Origin: Crenothrix polyspora | GTDB taxonomy: Bacteria > Pseudomonadota > Gammaproteobacteria > Methylococcales > Methylomonadaceae | DNA: 64,000 nt | Reading direction: 5' to 3' | Assembly: GCF_900163755.1 (NCBI RefSeq) | Contig: NZ_FUKI01000094.1 | Span: forward strand, 1-64,000 | Shown: piece after piece, positions 43,885 to 52,656 of the stretch | Layout of the letters: each line of letters opens with the position of its first letter | How positions within the stretch are numbered: position 1 is the first letter of the stretch | The notes under the pieces: model-generated | What the model saw: only the letters and a program-made list of their open reading frames with translations | Told to the model about the DNA's origin: nothing | The model's database searches: none | Program-made: the position numbers and the translations under genes

Positions 43885-44817
43885 TTATTTGCTGCATGCC
43901 TCAGGACTCTCTTTACAGGCATAATCAATAATAAGTGATTCAAACCAGTTACCGAATTCACTGCCGCCTTGTTTCATCTGAGATGCCGGAGTGCCGTAAG
44001 ATACAACCGATACTACAAAATTACGCTTAGCCCATCCTAACGAATCGCCCGTTGCAGGGGTGCCAAAGTTAAGGATGACGGGGCTGCCGTCCGAACCCCC
44101 CGCCATATTTGAGCCAAAAATTCCGGTATTATTGGGAGCTGTGGCAACATTGCTGTCTACTCGGTGGTTTATTTTGCCTTTATCCAGGTTATTGGAATAA
44201 CCTAGTACCGTAACATGATGACCAATCATGCTGGACAGTTTGTAATTTAACACGCCCGTGAGGTCGCCAATGCGTTTGCCGGCACTGTTGGCTTTAAAGA
44301 CGATAAGCGCGTAGTCAGCTCGGTGTGGCATTTTGCCGCCACCTTCATACCATTCAGTTCTTACCCAAGAATTATCAGTCCCCTCCCAAATGCCATAGCG
44401 TGCCGATGGACCATTCCGATAGCCCGGTGCAAACTTGAAATCTTTGAACCAGCCATCTTCTTTGCCATTACCAGAATGTACGCAATGACCGGCAGTAAGC
44501 ACAATGCCGGGCTTTATCACGCTGCCCGTACAGACACCTGCCAAACCATCGGGCTTGGTAAACCAAAGTTTGCCGATAGCCCTATACGGAAAGGTGACAT
44601 CTGCTTGACGCGGTATGACAGGGGAATCTGTATAGTATATTTTACTGCTACCAACCGCTTTAGGCATGGGTGGTATCGCTTGGGCGATGATGACGGGATT
44701 AAGCTTTTTATTGGCCATGGCGGCGTGTTGCGCCTTGGTGTCGAGCGCCAGGGCGGGAGCGGCAATCAACGTAGAAGCCATTACACAAAACAGGGAAATT
44801 TTTATTACTGTGGTCAC
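43885..44817 (-). CDS. Exported trypsin/V8-fold protein, catalytic Ser replaced by Asp (paralog 1)
   Basis: The 310-residue protein has a signal peptide (ISLFCVMASTLIAAPALA) and a chymotrypsin-like fold: VLTAGHCVHSG (His111), RADYALIVFK (Asp168) and GGSDGSPVILNFG. In V8-like relatives the last motif reads GGSSGGP, with the nucleophile before GGP; here that position is Asp243. The protein may not cleave peptides. The paralog upstream has the same change. It lies convergent to the multicopper oxidase unit. Confidence 0.8.
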   Translation of the reverse strand: MTTVIKISLFCVMASTLIAAPALALDTKAQHAAMANKKLNPVIIAQAIPPMPKAVGSSKIYYTDSPVIPRQADVTFPYRAIGKLWFTKPDGLAGVCTGSVIKPGIVLTAGHCVHSGNGKEDGWFKDFKFAPGYRNGPSARYGIWEGTDNSWVRTEWYEGGGKMPHRADYALIVFKANSAGKRIGDLTGVLNYKLSSMIGHHVTVLGYSNNLDKGKINHRVDSNVATAPNNTGIFGSNMAGGSDGSPVILNFGTPATGDSLGWAKRNFVVSVVSYGTPASQMKQGGSEFGNWFESLIIDYACKESPEACSK

Positions 44818-44865
44818 GGATTATCCTTTTGAGAGAGCGGTAATGTGTACCAGATAAGGCAATTT

Positions 44866-45867
44866 CTAGCATGCCGAAGGCACTAGCTTGCATATGTCGT
44901 TTATGAAAGTTGAAAACTGTCCATCGAATTTGCTACCGGCTTGTTTCATCAGGGTGGCCTTGGGGGTATACGATACAACTGAGACGACACGATTGCGGTA
45001 ATCACCACCGGCTGGATCACCTTCTGAATATTCCCCAAAATTAACTATAACCGGAGCCCCATCCGACCCTGTGCCCATATTAGAGCCAAACTCCCCCATG
45101 TTACCTGTGCCGTTAACAACAGTACCATCCACTCGGTGAAGGATCTTACCTTTATCCAAATTATTAGGATAACCCAAGACGGTAACATGATGACCCACCA
45201 TGTGATTTTCCCAGTAACCTAGCCAGGTCAAGTGATCACCAATGCGCTTGCCTTTGATTTTTTCTTTAAAAATGATAACAGCATAATCAGTTGCGTGCGG
45301 CGGTTTACTGTGGCCGCTGTACCAGTCTGGCGCTACGAAAGGGCGGTATTCGATCTCAGTCCAAACGCCATTGGGTGTGGTATCTTTGTAATATCCCGGT
45401 TCAAATCGAAAATTGTAAGAATAACCACTGACTGAGCCATTGCCAGAATGCACGCAATGGCCAGCAGTAAGAACTAGGCCGCGTCTTATGATGCTGGCCG
45501 TACAAACACCTGGAGAGCCATTGGACTTGGTGAACGAGAGCCTGCCGATGGCATAAAAAGGATAAGAGGTATTGGCTGTAGGGGTGGTTACAGCAGAATC
45601 AGTAAATTGAAGCTTGCTGCTGCCCACTGATTTAACTACCGGTGTAGATGTCGGCAGTTGTATTTTATTGTCTAATGCCGAGTCTGAAAGCGATGTCACT
45701 ATAGGCAATACGCTTTGAGCTGTTGCGTAATCTTCTGTTCGAAATGGTTGACTTTTTTCAAACGTCGATATCTCATTGCTCGTGATGCCTTGGGCTGTAG
45801 CAAAAAAAGGAAGCGTAAACAAAAATAGGCCTGTAATGTAAAGCAGGGAGTTTTTTTTGGATGGCAT
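44866..45867 (-). CDS. Exported trypsin/V8-fold protein, catalytic Ser replaced by Asp (paralog 2)
   Basis: From ATG 45867 (GAGGA 7 bp upstream; the frame opens further upstream at a TTG) it is 333 residues: signal peptide (LLYITGLFLFTLPFFATAQG), VLTAGHCVHSG (His137), ATDYAVIIFK (Asp194) and GTGSDGAPVIVNFG, where Asp replaces the usual nucleophilic Ser. Closely related to paralog 1, 48 bp upstream of it on the same strand, so a tandem duplication. Both probably keep the fold as binding proteins. Confidence 0.8.
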   Translation of the reverse strand: MPSKKNSLLYITGLFLFTLPFFATAQGITSNEISTFEKSQPFRTEDYATAQSVLPIVTSLSDSALDNKIQLPTSTPVVKSVGSSKLQFTDSAVTTPTANTSYPFYAIGRLSFTKSNGSPGVCTASIIRRGLVLTAGHCVHSGNGSVSGYSYNFRFEPGYYKDTTPNGVWTEIEYRPFVAPDWYSGHSKPPHATDYAVIIFKEKIKGKRIGDHLTWLGYWENHMVGHHVTVLGYPNNLDKGKILHRVDGTVVNGTGNMGEFGSNMGTGSDGAPVIVNFGEYSEGDPAGGDYRNRVVSVVSYTPKATLMKQAGSKFDGQFSTFINDICKLVPSAC

Positions 45868-46069
45868 GGTTTTCCTCAAAATGAGTCAAGCATTAACGTT
45901 AAAATACAGTGTATTACCAGTGGCATTAACTTGTAATTAACATATTGATTTTAAAAAATATAAAGTCAATTTACATTTAGAGTGATTGTAAGAAAATCCA
46001 GTGGCAAGTGTCAATTTATTTGTAATAAAATGACCGTTATTTTAAAGAGAGTATGTAAAAAAATACTAA

Positions 46070-46168
46070 GGAACGTGCATGAAATAACTTGAGCAACTTA
46101 AACGCCACCACCGTTCGTGCTGAGCCTGTCGAAGCATGAACTTGCTCAAGTTATTTCGTGCGCGTTCC
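46070..46168. mobile_element. 99-bp palindromic element, family A, copy 4 (inverted)
   Basis: Same 99-bp element in the opposite orientation, flanked by TAA on both sides. It sits between the protease-like genes and the feo operon. Confidence 0.85.
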
Positions 46169-46248
46169 TAAGTTAATCATGTGTTATCTTGCATGACGGC
46201 AATGTTTTTAAAGGTGTAATTGCCAGATATTATTTTTTAGCCGTGCTA

Positions 46249-46298
46249 TTGAATAGTTATAAATTGCTGTTATAGTATTGCTAATGAGAATGATTATT
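46249..46298 (+). promoter_or_regulatory. feo promoter with Fur box
   Basis: A -35-like TTGAAT (46249-46254) and -10-like TATAGT (46271-46276) are 16 bp apart. The 19-bp stretch at 46280-46298, GCTAATGAGAATGATTATT, matches 15 of 19 positions of the Fur consensus and overlaps the expected transcription start. Iron-bound Fur should block the operon. Confidence 0.7.
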
Positions 46299-46346
46299 GA
46301 TTCTTCTTTGATCTTTCGTTTATAGACCTCCCTAGGGTGTTACTGT

Positions 46347-46580
46347 ATGTCGTTAAATTTAAAACATCTTGCTGTGGGCGATTTGGCTAAAATCACCGGC
46401 TTTGATAAGGCGGGTAAGGCTTATCGTAAAAAATTATTGGCAATGGGCTTAACCCCTGGCACACCATTCAGCGTGACCCGCTTTGCGCCAATGGGTGATC
46501 CGGTCGAAATTAAATTACGCGGTTTTTCGTTAACGCTCAGAAAGGATGAAGCCGCAGTATTGCTGTTAGAGAGGGTGTAA
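46347..46580 (+). CDS. feoA: Ferrous iron transport protein A
   Basis: The 77-residue SH3-like protein has KKLLAMGLTPGTPFSVTRFA and DPVEIKLRGFSLTLRKDEA. FeoA is needed for FeoB function. First gene of feoABC, sharing its last base with the feoB start (TAATG). Confidence 0.95.
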   Translation: MSLNLKHLAVGDLAKITGFDKAGKAYRKKLLAMGLTPGTPFSVTRFAPMGDPVEIKLRGFSLTLRKDEAAVLLLERV

Positions 46581-48883
46581 TGCCAACTGACTGTACCATC
46601 GGTGTTGTCGGCAATCCTAATTGCGGCAAGACAACCCTGTTCAATGTACTTACCGGCTCCAAGCAACATGTGGGCAATTGGCCTGGTGTTACCGTAGAAA
46701 AAAAAACCGGCGAGTACCGCTACGCCAATCAAACCATCACCTTGGTTGATCTGCCTGGCACGTATTCATTAGAAGCCGCTGATGACCAAGTCTCTTTGGA
46801 TGAAAAAGTCGCCCGTGATTTCGTTGCCTCCAAAGCCGCCAATGTCATTATCAATATTGTAGATGCCTCCAGTTTAGAGCGTAATTTGTATCTCACCTCG
46901 CAGCTCATTGAAATGCGTGTGCCGATGATATTGGTACTCAATATGATGGATGCGGTTAAAAAACGCGGCATCAAAATCGATATTGACGCGTTAAGCGCTA
47001 AGTTAGGCTGCCCTGTTGTCGCTATTTCTGCCGCCAATAAACACGGCATTGACAACTTAAAAGCAGCTATTAAAAATAGTGTTGTCAATCAACAAATTCC
47101 AACAGTAACTATCCCCTATTGCGATGCTTTAGAACAAGCCGTCACCGTGTTATCGCCGTTATTAGCGGAAACCGCCGCACGCAAGTCTTGTAATTTACGC
47201 TGGTTAGCCTTGCGCTTATTAGAAGATGACACGCTGGCCAAGCACATCGTCGGAACCGATTTATTACCCACTGTTGCGCAACTGCAACGCCAAGTTGAAA
47301 GTGATACCCACGATGAAATCGACATACTGGCCGCCGATGCGCGTTACGGTTTCGTTAATACGCTGACACTGGCTACGGTGTGCAAACTACACGAAATCAG
47401 TCGGCACAGAACCGAACAAATTGACCAGATTGTCCTTAACCGCTATTTGGGCATTCCGGTGTTTTTACTGGTAATGTACACCATGTTTATGTGTACGATT
47501 AATGTCGGCAGTGCGTTTGTGGATTTTTTCGACCAAGCCGTAGGTGCGGTGTTGGTGGATGGCTTGGGCGTATGGCTGGCCACAATACACAGCCCACAAT
47601 GGCTGACCGTGTTGATTACTCAAGGTATCGGCAATGGCGTACAAGTGGTCTCTACGTTTGTGCCTGTGGTGGGCTTTTTGTTTATGTTTTTGTCGGCGCT
47701 GGAAGATTCCGGCTATATGGCCAGGGCTGCGTTTGTTATGGACCGAGCCATGCGGATGATTGGCTTGCCAGGCAAATCGTTTGTGCCGATGATTGTAGGC
47801 TTTGGCTGTAACGTACCGGCCATTATGGCGACGCGCACGTTGGAAAAACAGCAGGATAGAATCCTGACCAATTTAATGAACCCGTTTATGTCGTGTGGTG
47901 CAAGGTTGCCGGTTTATGCCTTGTTTGCCTCGGCATTTTTTCCGGTGGGTGGGCAAAACTTGGTGTTTGGTTTGTATTTGTTTGGGATTGCGGTCGCGGT
48001 TTTTACAGGTTTGATCATGCGCCATACCTTGTTTAAAGGCGAGACTACCCCGTTTATTATGGAATTGCCTGCTTATCACATGCCCACACTCAATGGCGTA
48101 TTTATACGCACTTGGGATCGCTTAAAATCGTTTTTGTTTAATGCCGGCAAAGTGATTGTGCCGATGGTATTGGTGTTGAATTTACTTAATACAGTAAATA
48201 CCGATCGCTCATTTGGCCAGCAACCCGGCAGTCAATCGGTACTCAGTGCAATAGGCCGCAGCTTAACGCCGCTGTTTCAACCGATGGGTATCGCGCAAGA
48301 CAATTGGCCCGCTACCGTGGGCATTTTTACCGGTGTGTTGGCCAAAGAAGCCGTAGTCGGTACCTTGGATGCGTTATACAGCCAGCAAGCCGGGGTAAAA
48401 GCAGCCAGTAATAGCACGTTTAATCTGCAACAGGCTTTGCTGGATGCCTGTTTAACCGTGCCGAAAAATCTTATGGCTATCGCTGATAATGTGTTAGATC
48501 CACTGGGTTTAAGTGTTGAGTCTGCGGCCAGTGCGCAAGATGTTAAAGCGGACACTTACGCCGCCATGCGACACAGTTTTGATGGCAAGGCCGGTGCGTT
48601 TGCGTATTTGCTGTTTATTTTACTGTATGCGCCGTGCGTGGCGGCAACTGCGGCCATTTACCGAGAAACCAACGCCAATTGGACAGTGTTTGTGGTGTTG
48701 TGGACAACAGGCTTGGCTTACGGATCGGCAACTATTTTTTATCAAGCGGTTACTTATATGCAGCATCCTGGTTATTCGCTGTGCTGGATCAGCGGTTTGT
48801 TGGGATTGTTTTTAACGGTATTGTTCGGGCTTTGGTTATACGGTCGACAGGACATAATAAAACCAGTTCATGGGGTGATGTAA
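46580..48883 (+). CDS. feoB: Ferrous iron transporter FeoB
   Basis: The 767-residue protein has an N-terminal G domain (G1 GNPNCGKTT, G2-region WPGVTVEKKTG, G3 DLPGTYSL, G4 NMMD) and a membrane part with two gate repeats (EDSGYMARAAFVMDR and VGFGCNVPAIMATRT). It imports Fe2+ across the inner membrane. The stop overlaps feoC (TAATG). Length is normal. Confidence 0.97.
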   Translation: MPTDCTIGVVGNPNCGKTTLFNVLTGSKQHVGNWPGVTVEKKTGEYRYANQTITLVDLPGTYSLEAADDQVSLDEKVARDFVASKAANVIINIVDASSLERNLYLTSQLIEMRVPMILVLNMMDAVKKRGIKIDIDALSAKLGCPVVAISAANKHGIDNLKAAIKNSVVNQQIPTVTIPYCDALEQAVTVLSPLLAETAARKSCNLRWLALRLLEDDTLAKHIVGTDLLPTVAQLQRQVESDTHDEIDILAADARYGFVNTLTLATVCKLHEISRHRTEQIDQIVLNRYLGIPVFLLVMYTMFMCTINVGSAFVDFFDQAVGAVLVDGLGVWLATIHSPQWLTVLITQGIGNGVQVVSTFVPVVGFLFMFLSALEDSGYMARAAFVMDRAMRMIGLPGKSFVPMIVGFGCNVPAIMATRTLEKQQDRILTNLMNPFMSCGARLPVYALFASAFFPVGGQNLVFGLYLFGIAVAVFTGLIMRHTLFKGETTPFIMELPAYHMPTLNGVFIRTWDRLKSFLFNAGKVIVPMVLVLNLLNTVNTDRSFGQQPGSQSVLSAIGRSLTPLFQPMGIAQDNWPATVGIFTGVLAKEAVVGTLDALYSQQAGVKAASNSTFNLQQALLDACLTVPKNLMAIADNVLDPLGLSVESAASAQDVKADTYAAMRHSFDGKAGAFAYLLFILLYAPCVAATAAIYRETNANWTVFVVLWTTGLAYGSATIFYQAVTYMQHPGYSLCWISGLLGLFLTVLFGLWLYGRQDIIKPVHGVM

Positions 48884-49110
48884 TGATTTTATCTGACTTA
48901 CGAGACTGTTTAAAAGAGCGCAAACGCATCGCTTTAAAAGATTTGGTCGACCGTTTTAATATGGATGAAGATGCGCTGCGCGGTATGCTGGGCAAGTGGA
49001 TCAGCAAAGGAAATGTACGCAGATTGCCCACCGGCACGGCATGCAGTTCAGGCTGTGGCAAATGTGATCCGGCTTTAACCGAGCTGTATGAGTGGGTAGA
49101 AAAAATCTAA
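48883..49110 (+). CDS. feoC: FeoC-like winged-helix protein
   Basis: The 75-residue protein is a winged helix (LSDLRDCLKERKRIALKDLV; LRGMLGKWISKGNVRRL) with a cysteine cluster CSSGCGKC that can hold an Fe-S cluster. It overlaps feoB by one base. FeoC helps or stabilises FeoB in some bacteria. Confidence 0.88.
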   Translation: MILSDLRDCLKERKRIALKDLVDRFNMDEDALRGMLGKWISKGNVRRLPTGTACSSGCGKCDPALTELYEWVEKI

Positions 49111-49225
49111 TACTCAGTCAATTTTGATATATCAGGTATGTTTTTGACCCACATGAGACCGACGAGGTTTTAAAAACCGCATAGGTCATTCGATTTACCA
49201 GACAAAATAAATGTGACTGAGTATT
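49109..49225. mobile_element. Family D palindromic element, copy 1
   Basis: The ends are AATACTCAGTCA and TGACTGAGTATT (12 bp perfect), with an inner stem around CGAGGTTTTAAAAACCGC. Its start overlaps the feoC stop. A second, diverged element begins directly after it. Confidence 0.75.
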
Positions 49226-49375
49226 AGTACTCAGTCACATTTATTTTGCCGAGTGTGAATTTTAAAAAACCGTTCGTGGTGAGCTTGTCGAACCATGAAC
49301 CACAAATCCTTCGACAAGCTCAGCACGAACGGAGTATTTTATATTACTCGACAAAGTAAAAATGACTAAGTACTA
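49226..49375. mobile_element. Family D palindromic element, copy 2, carrying a REP pair
   Basis: The ends are AGTACTCAGTCACATTTATT and AAAAATGACTAAGTACT. Inside lies an inverted REP pair (CCGTTCGTGGTGAGCTTGTC at 49270 and TTCGACAAGCTCAGCACGAA). It abuts copy 1, so the junction TGACTGAGTATTAGTACTCA is itself nearly palindromic. Confidence 0.75.
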
Positions 49376-49389
49376 GTTCACATTGAACG

Positions 49390-51030
49390 TTACTCAACAA
49401 GAAACTCACGCATCATACCCATATCTTCATGTTCAAGGTTGTGGCAATGAAACATGAACAAGCCTTTATAATCCTGAAACGGCTTGATGAGTCGCACTGT
49501 CTCACCTGGCATAACCAACACCGTATCCTTAAGACCGCTATTAACAAAGCCCTGGTTTACCGTGGCATAACCGCCTTCATTAGCAGAATCGATACTACGA
49601 CTGACAATTTGAAATGACTGCCCGTGCAAGTGTATGGGATGTGCCATCGCCATCATACCGCCCATCATGCCCATGCCACCCATACCCATACCGCGACCCA
49701 TTCCCATTCCACTCATGCCATGCCCACCGCCCTGATCATGGAAGATTTCTATTAATTGTACGGTGTTTAAGGGGATGCGTTCGTTATCCTGAACATCGTT
49801 ATAGGCATGGGGACGACCATTGAGCAGCATTTGCATGTGACCTTCAGAAATTGTGATTGGCACTGGCTGGTTAGGATTATGGCTATCGCTGATACTGTAT
49901 CGGCTTATTTTTGATAAAGTTGAGGGTAGTTTGGTGCTGTCCGTTACTTTTTGGGTGATGCGTGCGGTAAAAATGGGGTAATCACTACCCACCGGTAAAC
50001 CATAAGCCTGGGAACGCATCATACCCATGCCCATTGCTGGCACAACACCGGAAAAAGCCAGGCTACGCATCACCAGCTGTGAACCCACGCTACGGTTACT
50101 GAAATCCGCCCACACATCCAGGCGCTCGCCAGGTGCGAGCATCACGTAAGGCATGTTTTCGGGCTGTTCCAGCAAGCCACCATCGACACCCAGCACGGTA
50201 ATCGGTGTACCATCATCCCAGGCCAACTTATAAATACGTGCGGTTGAGCCATTAAGAAAACGCAATCGATAAGCGCGGCTCGCAACTTCCAGTTGCATCT
50301 CAGGATGGCCATTGACCAGAATTCTGTTGCCATAAAACCCAAACATACTGCCGTGCATACCGGGTGAATAGATCAGCTGATTTTGGCTATCAAAAAGCTT
50401 GTCTTGAATAACAATAGGGATTTCAAATTCGCCAGAGGGTAATCCCAAAGCGGCTTCTTCCTCATCGTTAATAATCATAGCTCCGACAAGACCGTGATAA
50501 ACCTGGGTTGCGGTCGCTTCGTGCGGATGCGGATGATAAATAGCCATGCAGGCCCGATTAACCACTTCAAATTCATAGACAAACGTTTGCCCAGAACTAA
50601 TGGCATACATCGGATGGCCGTCAACGTCGGCAGGCACATGCAAGCCATGCCAATGGGTAATAGTATTTTCGGACAGTTGGTTATGCAGGTGAATCCGCAC
50701 TTTCTGGCCTTTCTGTAACCGTATGACGGGGCCTAAAAAAGAGCCGGGTATTGCGGTCAGCGTTTGCTCTGGACCGTGCAAAAGCTTGGCGGAATATTGC
50801 TGTACACGGGTCTTCTGGCCTACCAAAACGGCTACTTCGGTCTCTTGACAAAACAGCTCAAGCTCAACATCCGGTTTAAAGTTTGCCGATGCCGGTCTGG
50901 GGGGCAATATTGGCATCCCGTGCATACTTTCTGCGGCGGTCAACCAACTGGGCATACTGGCAAGGGTTAAGAAACCGATGCCGCTTTGTTTTAAGAAATG
51001 ACGGCGTGATTGAAATTTTGTAGTGAACAT
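49390..51030 (-). CDS. Tat-exported multicopper oxidase (CueO-like)
   Basis: The 546-residue protein has a Tat signal (RRHFLKQSGIGFLTLAS) and three cupredoxin domains with HWHGLHVPADVDG, YHPHPHEATATQV, HPIHLHGQSFQ and FHCHNLEHEDMGMM (type 1 Cys, His, Met). A Met/Gly-rich loop (GMSGMGMGRGMGMGGMG) precedes the last copper site, as in CueO, where it binds Cu(I). It probably oxidises Cu(I) in the periplasm. TTAATAACTCCTC-type ribosome site precedes the start. Confidence 0.92.
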   Translation of the reverse strand: MFTTKFQSRRHFLKQSGIGFLTLASMPSWLTAAESMHGMPILPPRPASANFKPDVELELFCQETEVAVLVGQKTRVQQYSAKLLHGPEQTLTAIPGSFLGPVIRLQKGQKVRIHLHNQLSENTITHWHGLHVPADVDGHPMYAISSGQTFVYEFEVVNRACMAIYHPHPHEATATQVYHGLVGAMIINDEEEAALGLPSGEFEIPIVIQDKLFDSQNQLIYSPGMHGSMFGFYGNRILVNGHPEMQLEVASRAYRLRFLNGSTARIYKLAWDDGTPITVLGVDGGLLEQPENMPYVMLAPGERLDVWADFSNRSVGSQLVMRSLAFSGVVPAMGMGMMRSQAYGLPVGSDYPIFTARITQKVTDSTKLPSTLSKISRYSISDSHNPNQPVPITISEGHMQMLLNGRPHAYNDVQDNERIPLNTVQLIEIFHDQGGGHGMSGMGMGRGMGMGGMGMMGGMMAMAHPIHLHGQSFQIVSRSIDSANEGGYATVNQGFVNSGLKDTVLVMPGETVRLIKPFQDYKGLFMFHCHNLEHEDMGMMREFLVE

Positions 51031-51285
51031 AATAACTCCTCAATGGGATTCGTTATGCCATGCTCTCCACCGTTTGTCGTTACAAAAAAATAGGGCTATC
51101 CACCTAAATAGATTTTATTTAAATAAGCAGCCCTACAGATGAGATATGGAGGATGTCATAATGTTATCGACGAGGTCACTGTGACATGTTTAGATTAATG
51201 GGCTTTGATGTAAATCAAGAAAGTCATAAATTGCAGATGAAGCCTTAGTAATCGTAAAGTTCGGTGCCGATGTTTACCTGCAAAT

Positions 51286-52017
51286 TCAGTAAAACAAAGT
51301 TCGACCACCATCCACCGTAAAGACCTGGCCAGTTACGTAATCAGCGTCTTTAACCAAATAACGCACAGCTTTAGCAATATCCTCCGGCATACCACATCTC
51401 GCTAGCGCTACACGCTGTATGATGTCAGTCTGCTCATGCTCGGATAGCTGTTTTTCCGGCCACAATATCGCGCCAGGTGCAATCGCATTAACCCGAATTG
51501 CAGGGGCTAATTCTTTAGCAAACACTTTCGTCATTGCAACCAAACCGGCTTTAGCAATACTGTACACTGCATGCCCTGGCAAGCCCCTCTCTGCATGAAT
51601 ATCAACGATATTAATAATGCAACCGTGTCGATCAGCCAAACACTCTGCCAGTGCTGTAGAGAGAAAAAAAGGTGCTTTAAGATTAGTGCCTAATAAATCA
51701 TCCCATTGTTGCTCGGTGGTGTGCGCTAAAGGTGTTGGATAAAACGACGAAGCATTATTAATTAACACATCTACGCCTCCCCAACTGAGCCTGGCAGCTT
51801 GCACTAACAGCGCCAAGGCCTGGGTATTTAATAAATTTGCCTGCATGAGCTTGGCTGAGTTTGGCCGTTTTTGGTTAAATTCGGCACATAATTGTTCAGC
51901 CTCTTGGTGTGACACATGATAATGCAGCAAAATATTACAGCCTTCTTGGTGTAACAGCCGAGCGCAACTGGCACCAATACGTTTAGCTGCGCCGGTAATT
52001 AATACATTTTTTTTCAC
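51286..52017 (-). CDS. Pteridine reductase (SDR family)
   Basis: The 243-residue protein has the SDR cofactor motif TGAAKRIGASCARLLHQEG with the Arg-containing variant of pteridine reductases, NNASSFYPTPL, catalytic YSIAKAGL and the ending TGQVFTVDGGRTL. It reduces dihydrobiopterin or dihydrofolate with NADPH (FolM-like). A stand-alone gene on this strand. Confidence 0.9.
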   Translation of the reverse strand: MKKNVLITGAAKRIGASCARLLHQEGCNILLHYHVSHQEAEQLCAEFNQKRPNSAKLMQANLLNTQALALLVQAARLSWGGVDVLINNASSFYPTPLAHTTEQQWDDLLGTNLKAPFFLSTALAECLADRHGCIINIVDIHAERGLPGHAVYSIAKAGLVAMTKVFAKELAPAIRVNAIAPGAILWPEKQLSEHEQTDIIQRVALARCGMPEDIAKAVRYLVKDADYVTGQVFTVDGGRTLFY

Positions 52018-52090
52018 TGTATCGCCAAATCACTTGTTATAAGCGGCGTATAAGTGCATAGCCGAGAGCTTTTGCCCGTCATCAGAAGTC

Positions 52091-52456
52091 TTAACGGTGT
52101 TTAAAAACAACACCACGAATACTCCAAAATGCTATTGCACCCAGTAACGCGCCGGTAAAATTAGACAACGCATCGTGCAAGGACAATTGTCGGTTTGAGG
52201 TAAACCAATACTGGCAATATTCCAGAAGAATCCCGCTACTGCCACAAGCCAAAATAATCAACGCGGTCAGTGTCAATGATGAATCTTTACGTATAAAAGT
52301 CATTAATAACACAGTAGACAATACCCCGTAAGCCGACGCATGCGCAATCATATCCCAGGTTAAAAAACCTATTGCCGAATGCGAACTGGGCAACAGCCAA
52401 GGGTTGAGCGTTAAAAAAACAAGAATAACTAAATACAGAATGAGTAGTCGCATCAT
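52091..52456 (-). CDS. VanZ-like membrane protein
   Basis: The 121-residue protein has four membrane segments (LLILYLVILVFLTLNPWLL; AYGVLSTVLLMTFI; LTALIILACGSSGILLEYCQ) and the SLHDALSNFTGALLG motif of the VanZ family. Role outside teicoplanin resistance is unknown. Confidence 0.85.
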   Translation of the reverse strand: MMRLLILYLVILVFLTLNPWLLPSSHSAIGFLTWDMIAHASAYGVLSTVLLMTFIRKDSSLTLTALIILACGSSGILLEYCQYWFTSNRQLSLHDALSNFTGALLGAIAFWSIRGVVFKHR

Positions 52457-52656
52457 AAAGGGGAGTTGAAATTAGAACTGTACTGCAATTTAAGATTTTA
52501 CCGAATGGCATCGCCAATAATTTTACAAAACGGCAAATGTATTGTACACGACCGATATTAAATTCTTCTTATTACTGCGCTGAGGTATTGACTGTCATTG
52601 AACATGCTGGGTTGATAAGTTACATCTGGGTAATATCTATTGCAAAGTAGCGGGCT

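Noticed and set aside
44323-44832. Rightward 169-residue frame over the protease-like gene
   Set aside because: Antisense shadow: the leftward frame has a signal peptide and conserved trypsin-fold motifs.
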